DNA of 64,000 nt, taken from NCBI RefSeq assembly GCF_040957575.1, contig NZ_CP162601.1:62001-126000 (forward strand). The letters are read 5' to 3'. The notes below the pieces were generated by a model that saw only the letters and a program-made list of their open reading frames with translations, was not told where the DNA came from and searched no databases. A program made the translations under genes and the position numbers. This DNA is from Vibrio sp. HB236076. Lineage in GTDB: Bacteria; Pseudomonadota; Gammaproteobacteria; Enterobacterales; Vibrionaceae. Numbering within the stretch: position 1 is the stretch's first letter; each line of letters begins with the position of its first letter. Positions 28,829-38,070 of the stretch are shown one piece after another.

Positions 28829-28855
28829 AAAGGATCCTGTCTGGATCCTTTTTTT
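28829..28855 (+). terminator. Second terminator downstream of ryhB
   Basis: Stem AAAGGATCC / GGATCCTTT with a TGTCT loop and seven T. No gene lies between it and the ryhB terminator, so it is either a back-up terminator or the end of another short RNA. Confidence 0.75.
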
Positions 28856-28923
28856 GTCTATTTTTAAAGTTAAAAAACATTAATATACAACAACTTAGAT
28901 TGTGTTTTGGCTGTAAAAACAGC

Positions 28924-28969
28924 CTGTGGATAACAGGTGGGAAAAATATATAAACAGAGTTATCCACAG
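28924..28969. promoter_or_regulatory. Two inverted perfect DnaA boxes ahead of polA
   Basis: CTGTGGATAAC at 28924-28934 and GTTATCCACAG at 28959-28969 form an 11-base perfect inverted repeat around an AT-rich 24-base spacer. Each contains the consensus DnaA box TTATCCACA. Together they suggest DnaA-dependent control of polA. Confidence 0.78.
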
Positions 28970-29095
28970 ATTGCTTGTGACGTTTTTGGGCAAGTTCGCA
29001 CCAAGATGATGAGTTATCTGAGTCTGGACGTGGCATCACAACACGACTCGTGGCATTCTAGCCCATCAAAGAAAAGATTTTGGGTATTCAACACT

Positions 29096-31879
29096 ATGGC
29101 CACGATTCCAGATAATCCATTGATATTGATTGATGGCTCATCCTATTTGTACCGAGCATTCCACGCTTATCCAGGTACGATGAGCAATGGCGAGATCCCG
29201 ACCAATGCGGTCTATGGGGTAATTAATATGCTGCGCAGTATGATGAGGCAGTTCTCATCGGAGCGCATTGCTGTCGTTTTTGACGCCAAGGGCAAAACCT
29301 TTCGCGACGATATGTTTGCAGATTACAAAGCCAATCGTCCCCCAATGCCCGACGATTTGCGTTGTCAAATTGAGCCATTACATCAAGTGATTCATGCGAT
29401 GGGCTTGCCATTGATTTGTGAACCCGGTGTTGAAGCCGACGATGTGATTGGCACACTCGCTGCTCAGGCATCAGCTAAGGGCATGCCTGTTTTGATCAGC
29501 ACGGGTGATAAGGACATGGCGCAATTAGTCGACGATAACATCACGCTGATCAACACCATGACCAATGTCGTGATGGATCGTCAAGGCGTGGAAGAAAAGT
29601 TTGGTATTCCACCTGAACTCATCATCGACTACCTCGCCTTGATGGGCGATAAAGTGGATAACATTCCCGGTGTCCCTGGTGTGGGGGAAAAAACCGCGAC
29701 CGCTTTGCTCCAGGGGATCGGTGGCCTAGACAGTCTTTACCAGCGGTTAGACGACATTGCCGAGCTTGGCTTTCGGGGTTCAAAGTCGATGGCGAAAAAA
29801 TTGGTCGACAACAAAGAGGCGGCGTATTTATCGTATCAATTAGCGACGATAAAACTGGACGTTGAGCTAGCCGAAACCCCAGAGAGTCTACACAAAAAAG
29901 AGCCCAATATTGATGAGTTGGTGAAATTGTATGGGCAGTTGTCGTTTAAGTCTTGGTTAAACGAATTACTCGATGGCGGTTCGCCGGTTATCGAAACGCG
30001 TGCCCAGCAAGCTGAAGCACAACAAGCGGCGGCAGAAGAAAGTCAAACGGTTGCGGCCAATATTAATGCCAGTGAATACCAAATGGTGTTGACGGAGTCT
30101 GACTTTGTGGCCTGGTTGGAAAAGCTCGAGCAATGTGAACGTTTTGCTTTTGATACCGAAACCGATAGCTTGAACTACATGCAAGCAAACTTGGTTGGGG
30201 TTTCCTTTGCGATTGAAGCCGGTAAAGCCGTCTATGTTCCGGTGGCGCACGATTACCTCGATGCACCAGAACAATTGGATCGCGATTGGGTGGTTGAGAA
30301 ACTCAAGCCCATTTTAGAAAACCCCGCCATTGGTAAGATTGGCCAGCATATTAAATACGATGCCAATGTATTGGCGCGCTATGATGTTCATTTACAAGGC
30401 ATCTGTGACGATACCATGCTGGCTTCTTATGTTTATAACAGTGTTGGCGGTAAACACGATATGGACAGCTTGGCGCTGCGTTTCTTACAACACGCCTGCG
30501 TTTCCTTTGAGCAAATTGCGGGCAAAGGTAAGAATCAACGCACCTTTAATCAAATTGAGCTCGAGCAAGCCGCGGTTTACGCAGCAGAAGATGCGGATGT
30601 GACTTTGCAATTACAGCAAAATATCAATGCGCTACTTGAAAAAAACAGCGAGTTGACCGCGATCTATCGCGATATTGAAGTGCCGTTGATTTCGGTGTTG
30701 GCCCGTATGGAGCAAACCGGGGTCTACATTGATGACATGTTACTAAGTGCTCAGTCGCAAGAGATTGCCACTCGTCTTGATGAGTTAGAAAAGCAGGCCT
30801 TTGAGATGGCAGGGCAAGAGTTTAACCTGAGCTCGCCAAAGCAATTGCAAACCATTTTATTTGAAAAAATGGCCCTGCCGGTGATCAAGAAAACGCCGTC
30901 TGGAACGCCTTCGACCAACGAAGAAGTATTGCAAGAGTTGGCACTGGATTACCCCTTGCCTAAATTATTACTCGAGTATCGCGGTCTGGCTAAACTCAAG
31001 TCGACATACACGGATAAGTTACCGAAGATGATTGACCCAACAACCGGTCGTGTTCATACCTCTTATCACCAAGCCGTTACCGCGACAGGGCGCTTGTCAT
31101 CGACAGAGCCTAACTTACAAAATATTCCGATTCGCAACGCCGCCGGTCGCCGCATTCGCCAAGCGTTTGTTGCCGAACATGGCCATAAAATTTTAGCGGT
31201 CGATTACTCACAAATTGAATTGCGTATTATGGCGCACTTATCTGGCGATGACGCCTTGCTAAGTGCCTTCCAGCAAGGCAAAGACATTCATGCGGCAACA
31301 GCGGCAGAGATCTTCGCGGTGAGTATCGATGAGGTGAGCTCGGAGCAAAGACGCCGTGCAAAAGCGGTTAATTTCGGCCTTATCTATGGTATGAGTGCCT
31401 TTGGTCTTGCGAAACAGTTGGGGATTCCTCGAGCAGAAGCGCAGCAGTATATGGATACCTATTTTGAGCGTTATCCCGGTGTTTTACAGTACATGGAAGA
31501 CACTCGTGCAACGGCGGCAGAGAAGGGGTACGTGGAAACCATTTTTGGTCGTCGCTTACATTTACCAGAAATTCGTTCGCGCAATGGCATGCGTCGTAAA
31601 GCGGCAGAGCGCGCGGCGATCAATGCGCCAATGCAAGGCACAGCGGCCGATATCATCAAGAAAGCGATGTTGCTTGTCGATGCGTGGATTGAACAAGAAG
31701 GTCAAGGCAAGGTTAAGCTACTCATGCAAGTACACGATGAATTGGTGCTTGAGGTGAAAGAATCTGATCTGGCAAGCGTCAGTGAGAAAATCCAAGCTTT
31801 GATGGCCTCAGCGGCGGACTTATCTGTACCGCTGATCGCAGAAGCCGGTCACGGCGACAACTGGGATGAAGCGCACTAA
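29096..31879 (+). CDS. polA: DNA polymerase I
   Basis: Repair and Okazaki-fragment-processing polymerase of 927 residues. It has an N-terminal 5'-3' exonuclease (about 1-290, starting [20 protein letters not shown]), a 3'-5' exonuclease domain (about 330-520) in which [11 protein letters not shown] keeps the Asp and Glu metal ligands, and the polymerase domain with [17 protein letters not shown] and VHDELVLEV. Proofreading is therefore probably active. The ATG at 29096 matches the E. coli N-terminus; the open frame reaches 53 codons further upstream through the DnaA boxes but shows no homology. The ribosome site is weak. Confidence 0.97.
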   Translation: MATIPDNPLILIDGSSYLYRAFHAYPGTMSNGEIPTNAVYGVINMLRSMMRQFSSERIAVVFDAKGKTFRDDMFADYKANRPPMPDDLRCQIEPLHQVIHAMGLPLICEPGVEADDVIGTLAAQASAKGMPVLISTGDKDMAQLVDDNITLINTMTNVVMDRQGVEEKFGIPPELIIDYLALMGDKVDNIPGVPGVGEKTATALLQGIGGLDSLYQRLDDIAELGFRGSKSMAKKLVDNKEAAYLSYQLATIKLDVELAETPESLHKKEPNIDELVKLYGQLSFKSWLNELLDGGSPVIETRAQQAEAQQAAAEESQTVAANINASEYQMVLTESDFVAWLEKLEQCERFAFDTETDSLNYMQANLVGVSFAIEAGKAVYVPVAHDYLDAPEQLDRDWVVEKLKPILENPAIGKIGQHIKYDANVLARYDVHLQGICDDTMLASYVYNSVGGKHDMDSLALRFLQHACVSFEQIAGKGKNQRTFNQIELEQAAVYAAEDADVTLQLQQNINALLEKNSELTAIYRDIEVPLISVLARMEQTGVYIDDMLLSAQSQEIATRLDELEKQAFEMAGQEFNLSSPKQLQTILFEKMALPVIKKTPSGTPSTNEEVLQELALDYPLPKLLLEYRGLAKLKSTYTDKLPKMIDPTTGRVHTSYHQAVTATGRLSSTEPNLQNIPIRNAAGRRIRQAFVAEHGHKILAVDYSQIELRIMAHLSGDDALLSAFQQGKDIHAATAAEIFAVSIDEVSSEQRRRAKAVNFGLIYGMSAFGLAKQLGIPRAEAQQYMDTYFERYPGVLQYMEDTRATAAEKGYVETIFGRRLHLPEIRSRNGMRRKAAERAAINAPMQGTAADIIKKAMLLVDAWIEQEGQGKVKLLMQVHDELVLEVKESDLASVSEKIQALMASAADLSVPLIAEAGHGDNWDEAH

Positions 31880-31951
31880 TTCGCCCTTTGTCTTCATGGA
31901 AGCACATGCTCAACCGAGGGGCGCTTTCATGGGGCGATAAGCTACCGAGAT

Positions 31952-31979
31952 AAGCTGGCTTTTTAGCCAGCTTTTTTTA
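31952..31979 (+). terminator. Terminator of polA
   Basis: Stem AAGCTGGCT / AGCCAGCTT with a short T loop and seven T, about 75 bases after the polA stop codon. Confidence 0.85.
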
Positions 31980-32163
31980 TGCGTTGACCACTGTTCACAT
32001 CATGACGCCTTGGTGTCAATCCGCGTTGTTTCGACATCTTCGCGAATCTCAACCCCACGATAGGGGGCCATTTGCGGGTGTTTTTGTTGTTTAATAAAAT
32101 TTTAATGAAAAAAAACTACAGAAAGGGTTTGCAAAAGCGGCCAATTGTTGTACATTTTAAGAC

Positions 32164-32269
32164 GTAGGGTACAGAGGTAAGATGTTCTATCTTTCAGACC
32201 TTTTGTTTCACGTTATTGGATTAGGCTGATTCAGCCGCCCCAGTCGGTTTTCGACTGGGGCGTTTTTTA
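32164..32269 (+). ncRNA. spf: Spot 42 small RNA
   Basis: The first 42 bases, beginning GTAGGGTACAGAGGTAAGAT, are identical to E. coli Spot 42, including the unstructured target-binding segment. The terminator stem CGCCCCAGTC / GACTGGGGCG is conserved too. It lies between polA and engB as in E. coli. A promoter TTGCAA, 16 bases, TACATT ends 7 bases before the start. Spot 42 represses genes for secondary carbon use together with CRP. Between 31980 and 32163, and between 32270 and the repeat at 32558, I see nothing else. Confidence 0.97.
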
Positions 32270-32557
32270 TTTTGGCAATCGAAAAAAAACTATTCCCGCA
32301 ATTTAAGTGATGTAACTCCCACTTTTTCACCTTTGCACTAACATTGTGCGCAGTTGCCTCGTTTTTGAGCAAAATTACATAAAATCTGTAATTTTACTTC
32401 ATAAAATGGCTGCCTCTTTTTCATTCCCCATCGTTTTATTCTTTTTCATCGACATTTTCCCCTAGGGTTGGCGGGTGACGCGTGTGTTGAGGTGTTTGAC
32501 AGGCTCCGTCACTCACATCGATGGCATAGGCTTATTGTTTTGGCGAGCTGGGTATTA

Positions 32558-32721
32558 ATACCAATCTAACTCAGTAGCTGGTCACTCTAGCTAGTTAAAA
32601 ACTCGATAACATCGTTAAGAAAATAACTTGTAGAATAACGACTTAGATTCCGTTCTTGACAAGAAAAGGCTCAAGCTTTTTCCTGCGCTACCATTGATCA
32701 CATACTTAATCAGATTGGTAT
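32558..32721. repeat. MITE-like repeat, copy B
   Basis: Second copy of the element at 18779-18940, 164 bases, with the same 10-base terminal inverted repeats ATACCAATCT and AGATTGGTAT. The outer parts are nearly identical between copies. The middle (about 32635-32675) differs more. It is not coding. Confidence 0.8.
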
Positions 32722-32846
32722 AAGAGGGTGAGGACGTTTGAGGTAAATCAAGTCGCGAAGACAATATGCAGACCGCGTTTTTCACGGTCTGCGAGTCTCA
32801 TTTTTACCCTACCTATTGGGAAGGATAAGTTGAGGAGAACGAGAGA

Positions 32847-33509
32847 TTACTTATCTTGAGGGTCTTCAGTTTGTTGCGCTTCTTCTTGGGCGAGTGCGGC
32901 CTCAATGGCCGGTGTGAACCATTGATCAAGTCGAGCGCGCAATTGGTCAACGCCAAAGCCTTTGAGTGACGAAAACGCATCGACTTTGATATCACCACCC
33001 CATTGCGCCACTTGTTTACGCACTTGTAGGATTTGAGCCTGGCGTGCGCCACTTTTGAGTTTATCGGCTTTGGTTAGCAAAATATGGACAGGAATCTCTG
33101 ATTCTAGAGCCCAAGTGACCATCTGTTGGTCGAGGTCTTTCATTGGGTGGCGGATGTCCATCAATACCACTAAACCTTGCAAGCTTTCGCGTTTTTGTAG
33201 GTATTCTCCCAATGATTTTTGCCATTTCTTTTTCATCTCGAGAGGGACTTGAGCAAATCCGTAACCCGGTAAGTCGACAATGTGGCATTCCGGTGTCACT
33301 TGAAACAAGTTGATAAGCTGAGTACGCCCTGGTGTTTTAGACGTTTTCGCGAGACTTTTTTGATTGGTTAGACGATTGAGAGCGCTCGACTTACCTGCGT
33401 TGGAACGGCCTGCAAATGCCACCTCGACACCATAAGCCTCAGGTAAATGACGGATATCAGGGGCACTGGTGATGAAGTGGGTATTTTGGTAGTGGATCTT
33501 GATGCTCAC
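32847..33509 (-). CDS. engB: Ribosome-biogenesis GTPase EngB (YihA), GTG start
   Basis: Essential GTP-binding protein for large-subunit assembly. From the GTG at 33509, with GGAG 7 bases upstream, it has 220 residues and starts (M)[19 protein letters not shown] as relatives do; a longer frame to 33644 has no homology. GTPase motifs are [14 protein letters not shown] (G1), [12 protein letters not shown] (G3) and LLTKADKL (G4). The acidic Gln-rich tail ([14 protein letters not shown]) is common in Vibrio. It is convergent with spf and polA, the usual arrangement. Confidence 0.95.
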   Translation of the reverse strand: MSIKIHYQNTHFITSAPDIRHLPEAYGVEVAFAGRSNAGKSSALNRLTNQKSLAKTSKTPGRTQLINLFQVTPECHIVDLPGYGFAQVPLEMKKKWQKSLGEYLQKRESLQGLVVLMDIRHPMKDLDQQMVTWALESEIPVHILLTKADKLKSGARQAQILQVRKQVAQWGGDIKVDAFSSLKGFGVDQLRARLDQWFTPAIEAALAQEEAQQTEDPQDK

Positions 33510-33933
33510 AATAGGCTCCAAAGTTCGAGTTTTACCAATCTTAATGTGGTCTCTTGACTGATAATCGATTGAGAAAAGGACAAGACGTAGGCACAACCCT
33601 GTGCCGCTTGTCGTAAAATCAGCCCATGCATTTTGGCTGTACACATCACTCTTCTCAACCCGGTTATCGAGTGTTAAGCCGCGGTGTCGTTAGACTGGCA
33701 GTATTGATGATTAACAATCCGCTGAACTGTTTTGGCTGCTGACGCGTAAGGCCATTTGATAAACAGTAAAACGTGATTAAATTATGGCCGTTGCCATTGA
33801 AGCGCGATTGTAACACAACTTTTTTTTGTTCGTCTTCGCTTATTCACGACATTTGTCACTAAGCCTCTCTTATTTTTTGTGATCTAACTCACTGAAGGAA
33901 AAGCAGTGAAAAGAGGTGATTTCTGTGTCACCT

Positions 33934-33944
33934 TGTAAGAGATC
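33934..33944. promoter_or_regulatory. Candidate UvrY/VarA site upstream of csrB
   Basis: TGTAAGAGATC matches half of the palindromic UvrY site (TGTAAG-N6-CTTACA). It is about 140 bases upstream of the csrB-like RNA, which is the usual place. The other half is degenerate. The rest of 33510-34080 is AT-rich and I see no gene in it. Confidence 0.45.
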
Positions 33945-34083
33945 GGCCATTCAAGATAAAGAAAAACACAATTCAACTTAAATAAGTCGTTGTTTTGTTT
34001 TGTTATTTTTATTTTATTTATTTTCTGGACAAAAAAAAGTTTACCGACTATTGCCGTGAAAGCTCAATATCGTAGAGTATCTA

Positions 34084-34405
34084 CATCGGCAAGGAGCTGT
34101 AACAGGATGTTCGGTCTATGACCGCCAAGGACGCAAGCTAGGAAGGCTTGATTGATTTTAGGATGTTTTACTGACATGAAGTGAGTAAAAAATACGGATG
34201 TTAATGTTCATCAGGATGTGAAAGCAAGGACCCAATCTAAGGATAGGTTGTGTGGTTAGGGATTGCTTAGGGAAGTAAAATTCATCAGGACGATGGAAAA
34301 CGAATTTAGGCTAGGATGGGCCGATTGATCATACGGATTTGATGCACAATGAGTGCGACTCGTTATCGAGTTAGAAAGCGATAGGATATTCCTATCGCTT
34401 TTTTC
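34084..34405 (+). ncRNA. csrB: CsrB-family CsrA-sequestering RNA
   Basis: A non-coding stretch of about 320 bases with 16 GGA triplets, mostly as AGGA or CAGGA, many in hairpin loops (for example ACATCC-like stems around TTCATCAGGATGTG). This is the hallmark of RNAs that bind many copies of CsrA and relieve its translational repression. It ends in a terminator, GCGATAGGA / TCCTATCGC plus six T. The exact start is not certain (TTGCCG/TAGAGT is a possible promoter). Vibrio species carry two to four such RNAs; which one this is cannot be told here. Confidence 0.88.
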
Positions 34406-34697
34406 TTTTCTGGTCTTTCTTTTTGCCTTTATCACTTCTTATATTTTCTTCTTGGTTGGTCGTATCACTCAATAGGCCGTCTTGCATGGGCTAAAAAAGA
34501 CGATGCTCTAGGCACTTGTTTTAAAAGGTGTCGTTATCTTTTCTTATTTTCCCGCTTTTTTCTGTGTCTTCATTGACGACCCACACCCTCTGATAGGGGA
34601 AACGCGCTAGCAATAAAAATTGTTGAGTTCTTCACCACATTCTCTCCCACATTGGCCTCATTTCTGGTATGGTGCGCATCCTTGTGAGTCACTGCGG

Positions 34698-35348
34698 ATG
34701 AAATCGACTATGCACTCTTGCCCACTTTGTCATCACCAAACTACGCTGCCGTTTTATTCCGATCGGCGACGCGATTTTTTTCAGTGTCAAAGGTGTCAAC
34801 TGGTGTTTGTCGACCCAGAACAAAGGCTTGATTCGAAAGCGGAAAAGTCTCAATACGATTTGCATCAAAACAACCCCGACGATCAAGGCTATCGGCGATT
34901 TTTATCGCGTCTGGCCGAGCCTTTGATTGAACGTTTACCCGCAGCCAGCTCTGGGCTAGACTTTGGTTGTGGGCCTGGTCCTACCCTTTCGCTATTGCTC
35001 GAAGAGGCGGGGCATCAGGTGGCGTTGTTTGATATCTTTTATCGACCTGATCAGCAAGTGCTCACAAAAACGTATAACTTTGTCACTGCGACGGAGGTGA
35101 TTGAACATCTTCATCACCCCGATCGCGTTTGGCAACAGTGGTTAGCTATGATCAAGCCAGGTGGATGGCTTGGATTAATGACCAAAATGGTGATCGATGT
35201 CGATGCGTTTCGTCATTGGCACTATAAGAATGATCCCACCCATGTGGTGTTTTTTAGTCGTGCGACCTTTCAATACCTGGCTGAGCAGGATAAGCTCAAG
35301 CTCGAGTTTGTTGGTAACGATGTAATTTTACTGAGGAAAGGGCAGTAA
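34698..35348 (+). CDS. Class I SAM-dependent methyltransferase with zinc ribbon
   Basis: Predicted methyltransferase of about 216 residues. It has an N-terminal zinc-ribbon (CPLCHH ... CQRCQ, about residues 7-36), then a SAM-binding fold with LDFGCGPGPTLSLLLEEAG (about 87-105) and ATEVIEHLHHPD (post-II). It resembles the methyltransferase group of UbiG/Methyltransf_23 type; the substrate is unknown. The start is uncertain: ATG at 34698 or 34710, and the frame stays open to 34620. Its stop overlaps the yihI start by one base, so it is probably in an operon with yihI and the DUF2489 gene. Confidence 0.86.
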   Translation: MKSTMHSCPLCHHQTTLPFYSDRRRDFFQCQRCQLVFVDPEQRLDSKAEKSQYDLHQNNPDDQGYRRFLSRLAEPLIERLPAASSGLDFGCGPGPTLSLLLEEAGHQVALFDIFYRPDQQVLTKTYNFVTATEVIEHLHHPDRVWQQWLAMIKPGGWLGLMTKMVIDVDAFRHWHYKNDPTHVVFFSRATFQYLAEQDKLKLEFVGNDVILLRKGQ

Positions 35349-35896
35349 TGGGACGAAGTAAAAAAACGAGAAAACTCGGCGCCGCAGGGGCACCTGAGTT
35401 TGTTTTTAAACGCGGATTAAATCGCAGCGAATCGGATGAAGAAGGCCGTTTGCGCAAAAAATTGAAAAAGCGCAAGGGGCATAGTGCAGGCAGCCGTCAT
35501 TCTCAAGTTACTGATGAAAGAGCAAAAGGCCAAGGACAAGCCAAAGACCCGCGTTTGGGCAGCAAGAAAAAAATCCCGTTGATCGTTGAGCCTAAAGCGA
35601 AGGTTTCCGCACAGCAGCGAAAACTCAACGCCGAGCAAGAGCTTGAAATGTTGGAAAACGATCCGCAACTGAATGTCTTGCTTGATCGTTTAGAAGCGGG
35701 TGAAAATTTGGGTGTCGGTTTACAACGCAGCGTCGATGAAAAATTGGATCGCATTGAACAACTGATGAGCCAACTGGGTCTGCTTGATGAAGACGATGTC
35801 TCTGAGTCGCAAACGCCAAAAGCGACAGGAGAGCGAAGTGACGAAGCGTTGCTGGATGATTTTGATAACTTTGATATCAATGATCTAAAAGGATAA
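35348..35896 (+). CDS. yihI: Der GTPase-activating protein YihI
   Basis: Modulator of the ribosome-assembly GTPase Der. It has 182 residues: a very basic N-terminus (MGRSKKTRKLGAAGAPEF, RKKLKKRKGHSAGSRH) followed by an acidic C-terminal half (LDRLEAGENLGVGLQ, QLMSQLGLLDEDD). The pattern and the central KKKIPLIVE match the YihI family. It overlaps the methyltransferase gene by one base, and the DUF2489 gene follows after two bases. Confidence 0.93.
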   Translation: MGRSKKTRKLGAAGAPEFVFKRGLNRSESDEEGRLRKKLKKRKGHSAGSRHSQVTDERAKGQGQAKDPRLGSKKKIPLIVEPKAKVSAQQRKLNAEQELEMLENDPQLNVLLDRLEAGENLGVGLQRSVDEKLDRIEQLMSQLGLLDEDDVSESQTPKATGERSDEALLDDFDNFDINDLKG

Positions 35897-35898
35897 TT

Positions 35899-36393
35899 AT
35901 GAATACCACGCTATTAGCAATGATCGGCGTTATTATTATTTTGGCTTTGGCAGCGTATGCCATTTTTCTGTTGTTGAAGTTAAAGAAACAGAATCAGTTG
36001 CAACAGCAGCATCGCGAATTGGCGATCGCCAAGCGCAATGCCAATATTTTTGATAACGTGAATACGTTGTGTATGGCGGGAATTCAAGGCCAGTGTGATT
36101 TGTCTGAAATCGCGATTCGAGTCTATTACTTGATGGACTATGTGCAGGGTGAGGCACGCGTCAATTTTGACGAGACTTACCCTGCGATTGCCGAGCTGTT
36201 CCACATCGTCAAAGATATGCCACGCGGTGAAGAAAGACAGCAGATGGCGAAAAAGGAACGCATGAAGGACAATTTAGCGCGTGTGAAAGCGGAAACGCGC
36301 TTAAACGATGCTATCATTGCTGACTTGTCTCGTCTTAAAGAACGCGTTGCGCCAGGTAAGCAGGATCAAATCCAAATTCAAATGGTGTCTTAA
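35899..36393 (+). CDS. DUF2489 membrane-anchored protein
   Basis: Protein of 164 residues with one N-terminal membrane helix (LLAMIGVIIILALAAYAIFL) and a cytoplasmic helical domain. The segment CDLSEIAIRVYYLMDY and the middle of the protein match the DUF2489 family, which is found in Vibrionaceae and relatives between yihI and hemN. Its function is unknown. It is coupled to yihI with a two-base gap. Confidence 0.88.
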   Translation: MNTTLLAMIGVIIILALAAYAIFLLLKLKKQNQLQQQHRELAIAKRNANIFDNVNTLCMAGIQGQCDLSEIAIRVYYLMDYVQGEARVNFDETYPAIAELFHIVKDMPRGEERQQMAKKERMKDNLARVKAETRLNDAIIADLSRLKERVAPGKQDQIQIQMVS

Positions 36394-36469
36394 TCGATAA
36401 TCCGATCAGGTAATGAGTAATGATAGATTGATTACTGATTAGTGATCTTGCTAACACTTTTTGAAACTT

Positions 36470-36486
36470 TATCAATATTGTTGATA
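36470..36486. promoter_or_regulatory. Palindrome upstream of hemN
   Basis: TATCAA-TATTG-TTGATA is a perfect 6-base inverted repeat about 75 bases before hemN. It is the reverse of the FNR layout (TTGAT...ATCAA), so it is not a standard FNR site. A regulator is possible but unidentified. Confidence 0.35.
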
Positions 36487-36562
36487 ACAGTCATCATAGC
36501 CGCTGCAACTCTGTGGCAAAATAGCCGTCTTACGGTTTTGTTCACAGCAGCGGAAATGATTT

Positions 36563-37951
36563 ATGCCTCCGGATTGTGCCGATTTTAACCCCATTCTTTG
36601 GGATCAGGCGACCCTCGATAAATACGACCTCTCGGGGCCTCGTTATACTTCTTACCCTACTGCGTTAGAGTTTCACGAAGCGTTTACCATTTCTGATTTC
36701 GATATGGCGTGCACTCAATACCCTGAGCGGCCGCTGTCGTTGTATATTCATATCCCGTTCTGCCATACGCTTTGCTACTATTGTGGCTGTAATAAAGTCA
36801 TCACGCGCCATCAATTCAAAGCCGATGAATACCTAGATGTACTGGAACACGAAATTCGCCAGCGAGCGCCTTTGCTCGATGATCGCAAAGTGACACAGCT
36901 CCACTTTGGCGGAGGCACGCCGACCTTTCTGACTCACGAGCAAATGACGCGTTTGATGAACCTGCTGCGACAAGAGTTCTTTTTGGCAGACAGTGCGGAA
37001 GTGAGTATTGAGATAGATCCAAGAGAGTGTGAGGTTTCCCTGCTCGATGATTTGGCCGCGTTGGGCTTTAATCGCATCAGCATTGGGGTGCAAGATTTTG
37101 ATCCCGAGGTTCAAGCGAAGGTCAACCGCCAACAAAGCGAGGCGCTTATCAACGGGCTGGTTGACAGAGCTCAGGCATTGGGATTTTCTTCTACCAATCT
37201 TGATTTGATTTACGGCTTGCCAACGCAAACGCTAGACTCTTTTTCTCACACGATCGACAAGGTCATTGCTTTGCGACCAGAGCGCCTGTCGGTGTTTAAC
37301 TATGCGCACATGCCAGAGCGCTTTGCCGCGCAGAGAAAAATTCACAGTGAGGATTTGCCAAGCCGTGAGCAAAAGATGGCCATTTTACAAATGACGATTC
37401 AGCGATTAACCCAAGCGGGTTATCAGTACATTGGGATGGATCATTTTGCGCTACCCGACGACGAACTCGCGGTGGCTCAGCGTCAAGGTCAGTTACATCG
37501 CAATTTTCAGGGTTATACGACACAGGCCAATAATGATTTAATGGGGTTTGGCGTGTCTGCGATTTCAATGATGGGTGACAGTTACGCGCAAAATCATAAA
37601 ACGTTGCGCGATTATTATCAGCAAGTGAACGATCAGCGTCATGCACTGGCGGCGGGGTTGCAGTTAGAACGAGATGATCTGATTCGTCGCGACGTTATCC
37701 AGTCGCTGATGTGTCATTTTCAATTGGATACTCAAGCTATTGAGCAGCGTTTTTCACTCCACTTTACTCGTTATTTTGCTAAAGATATCCGTTTGTTACA
37801 GCCGTTACTTGATGATGGATTAGTCGTGTGGCAGGGCAAGATACTGAAGGTTTCTGATAAGGGACGTTTACTGATTCGTACCGTGTGTATGTGTTTTGAT
37901 CGCTACTTGGGCGAGCACACTCAGAGCCAATCTTTTTCTCGTGTGATATAA
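36563..37951 (+). CDS. hemN: Oxygen-independent coproporphyrinogen III oxidase
   Basis: Radical-SAM enzyme for anaerobic haem synthesis. It has 462 residues, and the cluster motif CX3CX2C is in YIHIPFCHTLCYYCGCNK (about residues 57-74). The N-terminal YDLSGPRYTSYPTALEF is typical of true HemN rather than the HemW group, and the C-terminal domain is complete. The ATG at 36563 follows GGAAATGATTT. A terminator lies 36 bases downstream. Confidence 0.97.
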   Translation: MPPDCADFNPILWDQATLDKYDLSGPRYTSYPTALEFHEAFTISDFDMACTQYPERPLSLYIHIPFCHTLCYYCGCNKVITRHQFKADEYLDVLEHEIRQRAPLLDDRKVTQLHFGGGTPTFLTHEQMTRLMNLLRQEFFLADSAEVSIEIDPRECEVSLLDDLAALGFNRISIGVQDFDPEVQAKVNRQQSEALINGLVDRAQALGFSSTNLDLIYGLPTQTLDSFSHTIDKVIALRPERLSVFNYAHMPERFAAQRKIHSEDLPSREQKMAILQMTIQRLTQAGYQYIGMDHFALPDDELAVAQRQGQLHRNFQGYTTQANNDLMGFGVSAISMMGDSYAQNHKTLRDYYQQVNDQRHALAAGLQLERDDLIRRDVIQSLMCHFQLDTQAIEQRFSLHFTRYFAKDIRLLQPLLDDGLVVWQGKILKVSDKGRLLIRTVCMCFDRYLGEHTQSQSFSRVI

Positions 37952-37986
37952 GCGCTCATTTCAATTTAATGCCATTGTAATCATCA

Positions 37987-38013
37987 TAAAAAAAGAGCCT
38001 TAAGGCTCTTTTT
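37987..38013. terminator. Bidirectional terminator between hemN and add
   Basis: AAAAAAAGAGCCTTAAGGCTCTTTTTT is a near-perfect palindrome with T runs on both strands. It can serve both hemN and the convergent add gene. Confidence 0.9.
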
Positions 38014-38070
38014 TACTGTGCGCGATGCGATTTACACCGCTCAGTCACGCTTATGGCATCGCCGGTTAGC

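Noticed and set aside
28638..29039. Open frames across ryhB and the DnaA boxes
   Set aside because: They overlie a recognised RNA gene, two terminators and binding sites, and their translations are low in information.
28937..29095. Upstream extension of polA
   Set aside because: The added 53 residues lack homology to DNA polymerase I and run over a DnaA box; ATG 29096 matches the known N-terminus.
32780..32820. Hairpin with GCAGACC / GGTCTGC downstream of engB
   Set aside because: It has no T run directly after the stem on either strand, so I do not call it a terminator.
34084..34405. CRISPR-like or tandem repeat array because of recurring AGGAT units
   Set aside because: Spacing is irregular and the units are short GGA motifs in hairpins, which fits a CsrB RNA.
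36470..36486. FNR site before hemN
   Set aside because: The palindrome has the half-sites in the wrong order for FNR, so I list it only as an unassigned dyad.
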